This document shows positions 6,605 through 10,150 of a DNA stretch of 10,150 nucleotides, one piece after another (positions within the stretch are counted from its first letter, which is position 1; each line of letters begins with the position of its first letter). The stretch spans positions 1 to 10,150 of the forward strand of contig JAQCNK010000137.1 in assembly GCA_028275075.1 (NCBI GenBank), read 5' to 3'. A program made the position numbers and the translations under genes. Origin of the DNA: Haloarcula sp. (lineage in GTDB: Archaea > Halobacteriota > Halobacteria > Halobacteriales > Haloarculaceae). A model generated the notes under the pieces. The model worked only from the letters and a program-made list of their open reading frames with translations. It did no database searches and was not told where the DNA came from.

Positions 6605-6904
6605 ATGCCGACCGACACGCCAAGTAACCCCGCGGCGCGGGAACTGGGGTACTGCCCGTGTTGTGGCTACCAGACACTGCCGGAAGGGCAACCCGGGTCC
6701 TACGAAGTCTGCCCGGTCTGTCACTGGCTCGACGACCCGACACAGTTCAAGGACGACGACTATGTCGGTGACAGCAACCACGTCTCGCTGTCGACGGCCC
6801 GAGAGAACGTCCGCGAGTACGGGGCCTGCGTCCCCGAGGAAGCGGACAGCTGCCTCGACTCCGACGACTTCGATCGGGACCCCAACTGGCCCTACGACCG
6901 CTGA
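6605..6904 (+). CDS. CPCC family cysteine-rich protein
   Basis: A small protein of 99 residues from ATG 6605; a GTG at 6584 would add MSCHTTG and is a real alternative because it lies at the predicted transcription start. It contains CPCCGYQTLP and SYEVCPVCHW, two paired-Cys knuckles that make a rubredoxin/zinc-ribbon-like site characteristic of the Cys_rich_CPCC family, followed by the family's WLDDPTQF, NHVSLSTARENVREYGAC and the closing Pro-Tyr-Asp segment. Members occur in bacteria and archaea, and their function is not established; metal binding is inferred from the cysteines. It has its own TATA box, and the next gene also has one, so it may be monocistronic. Confidence 0.85.
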   Translation: MPTDTPSNPAARELGYCPCCGYQTLPEGQPGSYEVCPVCHWLDDPTQFKDDDYVGDSNHVSLSTARENVREYGACVPEEADSCLDSDDFDRDPNWPYDR

Positions 6905-6911
6905 CGAGACA

Positions 6912-6919
6912 TGTATTAG
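6912..6919 (+). promoter_or_regulatory. TATA box of the HTH pseudogene
   Basis: TGTATTAG is centred about 25 bases upstream of the ATG at 6941, which fits a leaderless transcript. The promoter therefore appears intact although the gene behind it is broken. Confidence 0.5.
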
Positions 6920-6940
6920 CCTGCCGACATACATCACCGT

Positions 6941-7385
6941 ATGGGCGCGAACGAGCGGACAGATATCTCCCCAGAAGAGGCGTTCGGACTGGTCGGCCAC
7001 GAGCTCCGCATCGCCATCCTGTGGGAACTGGGCGAGGCCGACGAGGGGCGGCTGTCGTTCTCGACGCTGCGCGAGCGGGGAGGCGAACGCGACAGCGGGA
7101 AGTTCAACTACCACCTCTCGAAGCTAGAGGGGCGGTTCGTCGCCAAGACCGACGAACGTCCCACCGGGCGCGGTCTTGCTCGACCACCACGGGGTGCAGG
7201 GGTTCTGCGCCGACAACGGCGTCGATGTGCGAGCGCGCCGGCTCAGGGAACTCCCCTTTGTCGTCGATCCCGACGCCGTCGCAGTCCGGAGCGAGGACCC
7301 CTGGGAACTCGCGGTGACGGTTACTGCCGGCGACGCTGAACGTGTCGCTGTCCTCGACGGATCGGGGACGGTGACGGCGGCCTGA
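6941..7385 (+). pseudogene. ArsR-like winged-helix regulator, internally deleted and frameshifted
   Basis: The N-terminal part (ISPEEAFGLVGHELRIAILWELG ... FSTLRER ... GKFNYHLSKLEGRFVAKTDE) is a clear haloarchaeal ArsR-like winged-helix domain. Homologues I remember continue with a ~100-130-residue middle region containing Cys-rich zinc-ribbon segments. Here, directly after KTDE (about 7155), the homologous C-terminal part (VPPGAVLLDHHGV, then CADNGVDVRARRL and PFVVDPDAVAVRS) follows in another frame and ends at 7383-7385. The simplest reading is one internal deletion whose length is not a multiple of three. In the original frame translation would run to a nonsense tail ending at 7339. The DNA-binding domain could still be made as a short protein, but the sensing part would not. 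The stop overlaps the end of the truncated reductase on the other strand. Confidence 0.75.
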
Positions 7386-7714
7386 TGTGGGAGCACCCAC
7401 GCCTCGAACGCCCGACAGACCTCCCGGAGATGTGACAGCGCGGGTAGTGGGAACCCCCCGCCGGAGACGGCCAGCAGACCTACGGTAGTGTCTTCGAACT
7501 CTTCGAAGCCACAGTAGTCCAGTGCCGTCTTCAGCGGCGAACTGTAGGAGCCGTGGTACACCGGCGTTCCCAGGAGGACGGCGTTAGCGGCCTCGATACG
7601 GTCGGTCAGTGCCTCAGCGTCGGCCGGCGGGTCGGCGTTCGGGTCAAACACCGGGAGGTCGTACTCGCGTAGGTCCAGCAACTCGGTCCGAGCGCCGCGC
7701 TCTCTGTTGCCCAT
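7385..7714 (-). pseudogene. NAD(P)H-dependent FMN reductase fragment, truncated at both ends
   Basis: The minus strand encodes the middle of a flavodoxin-like NAD(P)H:FMN reductase: ARTELLDLREYDLPVFDPN, ALTDRIEAANAVLLGTPVYHG, SYSSPLKTALDYCG, TVGLLAVSGGGFPLPAL and AFEAWVLPHQ. The usual first ~30-35 residues with the phosphate-binding GSLRxxS loop are absent; a short MGNRERG precedes the homology and element A copy 3 lies only a few codons upstream. After LPHQ the homology stops exactly where the antisense of the HTH pseudogene begins, so the C-terminal ~50 residues are lost. The frame remains open through the element and into the HTH antisense, giving a long but artificial reading frame. Without the FMN-phosphate loop it is unlikely to be functional. 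Confidence 0.75.
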
Positions 7715-7721
7715 GCTATGA

Positions 7722-7794
7722 TACGGGTCGACAGAACGATTGATAGAATTCGGCTCGCCAGACCACGGCGAATATCTATCAGTGTCGACCCGTA
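7722..7794. mobile_element. Family A palindromic MITE-like element, copy 3
   Basis: 73 bp with ends TACGGGTCGAC and GTCGACCCGTA, almost identical to copy 2 (one missing T and one C-to-A change in the central part). It is flanked by GA on both sides (7720-7721 and 7795-7796) rather than TA, which still fits a 2-bp target duplication. It lies directly upstream of the remaining reductase fragment and would form the leader of any transcript of it. Confidence 0.85.
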
Positions 7795-7833
7795 GACCCA
7801 TCGCGAATACAAGTCGTCAACTACCCATCACAG

Positions 7834-7920
7834 ATGACGATAGACGAATTTTTCAGCAGCGATGGTGTACCCTCCGGTGGTGGCAATGATGAAATGTTAC
7901 CCCCGCAGAGCCCCTTGTGA
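7834..7920 (+). CDS. Possible 28-residue small protein or gene remnant
   Basis: ATG 7834 opens a 28-codon frame (MTIDEFFSSDGVPSGGG... ending SPL, TGA 7918-7920). The composition is acidic and Gly-rich as in halophile proteins. A weak TATA-like GAATACAA (about 7804-7811) lies about 26 bases upstream. It could equally be the surviving N-terminus of a lost gene, because this interval is full of decay. No family is recognised. Confidence 0.25.
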   Translation: MTIDEFFSSDGVPSGGGNDEMLPPQSPL

Positions 7921-7994
7921 AGATAGCTAACCCTGAGCCACCCACTCTCTGAAACGCCGAGAAAATCTCCTGATAGATACTGCGTTACCCCCGC

Positions 7995-8078
7995 TGATAC
8001 TGCCGACTATACGTTCGTAAAGATATTCGCCACCCCGGACTGAGCGATTTCTTCTGTAATCTTAAGCCGCCAGTATGA
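7995..8078. mobile_element. Degenerate family B element, inverted orientation
   Basis: About 84 bp, starting TGATACTGCCG and ending CCGCCAGTATGA. It aligns with the reverse complement of the complete element at 4219-4303: the stretch GTTCGTAAAGATATTCGCC followed by ACCCC is identical, while the terminal repeats and the other arm (CTTCTGTAATCTTAAGCC) carry many changes. Size and end positions match, so this is an old copy in the opposite orientation. The palindrome is largely eroded. Confidence 0.65.
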
Positions 8079-8275
8079 CTCACGGGTCGGACGATCCACC
8101 ACAACACTCCGTATGTACGTCTTCACAGTGGCGCAATTATACGATCGGTTGGAACGATTTACCGGGTCGGATCTGTCACACCCCAGTAATGGCTTCCAAC
8201 TGAGCATATACTATACACTGAATCGCGTGGTTAGCTACCAAACCCGAAATTAAACTGCTACTCCCTCTCAGCGCC

Positions 8276-8285
8276 ATATTTATAT
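8276..8285 (+). promoter_or_regulatory. TATA box of the sensor-kinase gene
   Basis: ATATTTATAT within an AT-rich tract is centred about 31 bases before the ATG at 8312 and about 25 bases before another ATG at 8305. Transcription should start around 8305-8308, so the mRNA is leaderless or has a leader of only a few bases. Confidence 0.6.
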
Positions 8286-8311
8286 CATTTGATATATGAT
8301 TGTTATGAACG

Positions 8312-10150
8312 ATGAGTATTGATGTTCTTCACGTCGACGACGATCCCGATTTTGCCGAGTTGGCTGCCACATTTTTGGAGGACGAGAACGACCGAATCAC
8401 CGTTGAGACGGCAGTAAATGCTACCGAAGGTCTCGCCCGACTCGACGAACGGCAATACGACTGTATCATTTCAGATTACGATATGCCGGATCGAACTGGA
8501 ATCGAGTTGCTTGAACTCATCAGGAAGGAGAACCCTGACGTACCGTTCATTCTATTTACTGGAAAGGGGAGCGAAGAAGTTGCCAGCGACGCCATTGCTG
8601 CCGGTACGACCGACTATCTACGAAAAGGCACCGGCACCGAACAGTACGAACTACTTGCGAACCGAATTCAGAATATCGTTACCCAGTATCGGGCCCAAAA
8701 CCGCGCTGCCAAGCTTGATCGCATCCACACCTTGCACAGCGATATCAACCAGGCACTCGTGCGGGCGGACACACGATCGGAGATAGAGCAGCGTATTTGT
8801 GAGATAATCAGTCAGTCAGAGCCCTATCAGTTCGCATGGATCGGTGAGGTCGGCTCCGATACCGGCCGTATCAGACCACGAGCCTGGGCCGGAATTGAAG
8901 ATGATATCTTTGACGATATCACTACCATCACCGGTGACGGGTCGGCTGCCCAGGGTCCAACTGGTATTGCCTTGCGTGAACGACGCATTGCTGTCTCTCA
9001 GAACTACCAGGCGGACGCGGAGTCCGAGCCGTGGTGTGAGGTGGCACTCGAAAGCGGCTCTCAAGTGGCTGCTGCTGTCCCACTGGAATACGAAGACACA
9101 CTGTATGGCATACTCAGCGTGTGTGCAGAACGGCCCCACGCCTTCGATGAAGATGAACGGCAGTTATTCGACGAACTGAGTACCGACATATCTCATGCAA
9201 TACACGCGTTGGACGTGCGTGTACAAGCGCGCAACGAGCGAGACAGGCGCCAGGCGCTGTTCGAGAACGCGCCTGTACCGGTGGTAGCCATGGAGATAAC
9301 CGATGATGAGAACGATATCATGATAACTGCTGCTAATGACGAATTCAAATCGGTGTTCGGTTTCGATGCAACTGAAATACTCGGTGAGGATCCAGCCGAC
9401 AGAATCGTCCCCGAGGATAAGATGAGCGAACACGAGACGTTCCGGCGACGAGCGAAAGCAGGCGAGACAATCATTACAGAAGTCGAACGGAAAACAACTG
9501 ATGGAACCCGTCCGTTCCTCATGCATGTTATCCCGTTCACAGGAGGTGGTGAACAGGCCGTTGGGACGTACGTATGGTACACCGACATTTCTGGCCGAAG
9601 AAAGCGTGAACTCCAGCGGTACAAGACAGTGGTCGAAGCTTCCGGCGATCCCGTCTATACGTTGAACGCGGATGGTGAGTTCAGCTTTGTCAACGATGCA
9701 TTTTGCGAGATGACTGGCTATGATGAAGAGACGCTACTGGGTGCCCACTTTGCATCTCTCCTCGCTCAATCGGATAGACTCCGGGGGGAATCCGTCCTTC
9801 GGTCAGTCTGGGATGCAGACACGGATCGTCGCACGAGTGAACTCACTGTCGTCCATCAGAACGGATCAAAGATCCCTTGTGAGATTCATATCACACCGCT
9901 CCCGGACACGAAGACGGATGAGTTACGAGGAAATGTCGGCGTCATCCGGGACGTTAGTGAACGCAAGGCACAGGAGAAAGAACTCCGTCAGCAGCGGGAT
10001 GCGCTTGAAGAGAAAAACGAGCGGCTCGATAAATTTGCCAGTGTCGTCAGCCACGACCTGCGAAACCCATTGAGTGTCGCGCAAGGTCGGTTGCAACTCG
10101 CGCGTCAAGAGTGTGACAGTGACCACCTCGACAATGCCTCTGATGCAGTA
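8312..10150 (+). CDS. REC-GAF-PAS-PAS sensor histidine kinase (3' part beyond window)
   Basis: The frame is open for 613 codons to the window end. Domains: a receiver at residues 1-120 (VDDDP acidic pocket D9-D11, phospho-acceptor D55 in ISDYDMPD, T83 in LFTGKG, K105 in YLRKG); a GAF-like domain at ~140-300 (HSDINQALVRADTRSEIEQ, QFAWIGEV, PLEYEDTLYGILSV); PAS at ~312-428 (ALFENAPVPVVAMEI ... ANDEFKSVFGF); a second PAS at ~436-550 (DPVYTLNADGEFSFVNDAF, GVIRDVSERK); a short coiled coil; and HisKA with FASVVSHDLRNPL, phospho-His581. HATPase should follow outside the window. No membrane segment is seen, so it is a cytoplasmic two-component sensor with an N-terminal receiver, an arrangement common in haloarchaea. 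The signal is unknown. GC is lower than in the neighbouring genes. ATG 8312 gives the typical MSIDVLHVDDDPDF start. Confidence 0.9.
   Translation, partial: MSIDVLHVDDDPDFAELAATFLEDENDRITVETAVNATEGLARLDERQYDCIISDYDMPDRTGIELLELIRKENPDVPFILFTGKGSEEVASDAIAAGTTDYLRKGTGTEQYELLANRIQNIVTQYRAQNRAAKLDRIHTLHSDINQALVRADTRSEIEQRICEIISQSEPYQFAWIGEVGSDTGRIRPRAWAGIEDDIFDDITTITGDGSAAQGPTGIALRERRIAVSQNYQADAESEPWCEVALESGSQVAAAVPLEYEDTLYGILSVCAERPHAFDEDERQLFDELSTDISHAIHALDVRVQARNERDRRQALFENAPVPVVAMEITDDENDIMITAANDEFKSVFGFDATEILGEDPADRIVPEDKMSEHETFRRRAKAGETIITEVERKTTDGTRPFLMHVIPFTGGGEQAVGTYVWYTDISGRRKRELQRYKTVVEASGDPVYTLNADGEFSFVNDAFCEMTGYDEETLLGAHFASLLAQSDRLRGESVLRSVWDADTDRRTSELTVVHQNGSKIPCEIHITPLPDTKTDELRGNVGVIRDVSERKAQEKELRQQRDALEEKNERLDKFASVVSHDLRNPLSVAQGRLQLARQECDSDHLDNASDAV

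Larger units (their letters stand above)
7795..8311. other. Gene-poor, AT-richer interval before the sensor kinase
   Basis: I see no convincing full gene here. It contains a possible 28-residue frame at 7834-7920 (acidic and Gly-rich, possibly a gene remnant), an 11-base direct repeat GTTACCCCCGC at 7896-7906 and 7984-7994, the degenerate family B element at 7995-8078, and a weak 46-codon frame at 8113-8253 with no family resemblance. The final ~60 bases form the AT-rich promoter of the kinase gene. No tRNA, rRNA or CRISPR structure is visible. Confidence 0.6.

Noticed and set aside
1174..7796. CRISPR array from the repeated palindromes
   Set aside because: The copies are kilobases apart with genes between them, not regularly spaced with spacers, and no cas genes are present.
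7124..7801. 225-residue intact FMN reductase on the minus strand
   Set aside because: Only the middle is reductase. The N-terminal part is translated repeat element A and the C-terminal part is antisense of the HTH pseudogene, and the FMN-phosphate loop is missing.
8007..8207. 66-codon minus-strand frame
   Set aside because: It starts in unique sequence and runs through the degenerate family B element. No domain or promoter supports it.
8113..8253. 46-codon plus-strand frame
   Set aside because: No TATA box at the right distance, no family resemblance, and the surrounding interval is degenerate; it may be chance in AT-richer DNA.

Overview
The window looks like haloarchaeal chromosome, most likely Haloarculaceae (Haloarcula, Halomicroarcula or Halomicrobium type). 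The signs are GC-rich coding DNA, acidic proteins, archaeal TATA boxes about 25-31 bases upstream of starts with little or no leader, and several protein families typical of haloarchaea (DUF5806, DUF6360, HVO_1808-type surface protein, CPCC protein, large REC/GAF/PAS histidine kinases). The genus is an inference.

Layout. (1) 85-1150, plus strand: a DUF5806 gene overlapping a small membrane-protein gene by 11 bases. (2) 1226-3280, minus strand: a lipoate-protein ligase family gene followed 24 bases later by dihydroorotase (pyrC), probably one transcript. (3) 3382-5789, plus strand: an M23/LytM-like protein and a secreted HVO_1808-type lipoprotein with an HELVH motif. (4) 5798-6209: remnant of an unidentified gene cut by a repeat. 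(5) 6250-6904, plus strand: intact DUF6360 and CPCC genes. (6) 6941-7714: two convergent, internally deleted pseudogenes (HTH regulator and NAD(P)H-dependent FMN reductase). (7) 7795-8311: a gene-poor, AT-richer stretch. (8) 8312 to the window end: a REC-GAF-PAS-PAS-HisKA sensor kinase, cut by the window edge.

The most notable content is a set of small palindromic, transposase-less elements. Family A (66-74 bp, ends TACGGGTCGAC/GTCGACCCGTA) is present three times, at 1176, 6048 and 7722. Removing copy 2 together with one flanking TA exactly rejoins two halves of a reading frame. This supports a 2-bp target duplication and shows that the element split a gene. Copy 1 sits inside what was the pyrC stop codon (TCG TAG); the element now adds five residues and supplies a new stop. 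Family B (about 85 bp, ends TGATACTGGTGGCTGTAA) has one complete copy at 4219, a degenerate copy at 7995 and a lone end at 3304 that appears to provide a TATA box. A and B differ at their ends but share an asymmetric core hairpin, so they may be related. No transposase is present in the window. The pseudogenes between 5798 and 7800 mark an actively decaying interval between conserved housekeeping genes and the sensor kinase.
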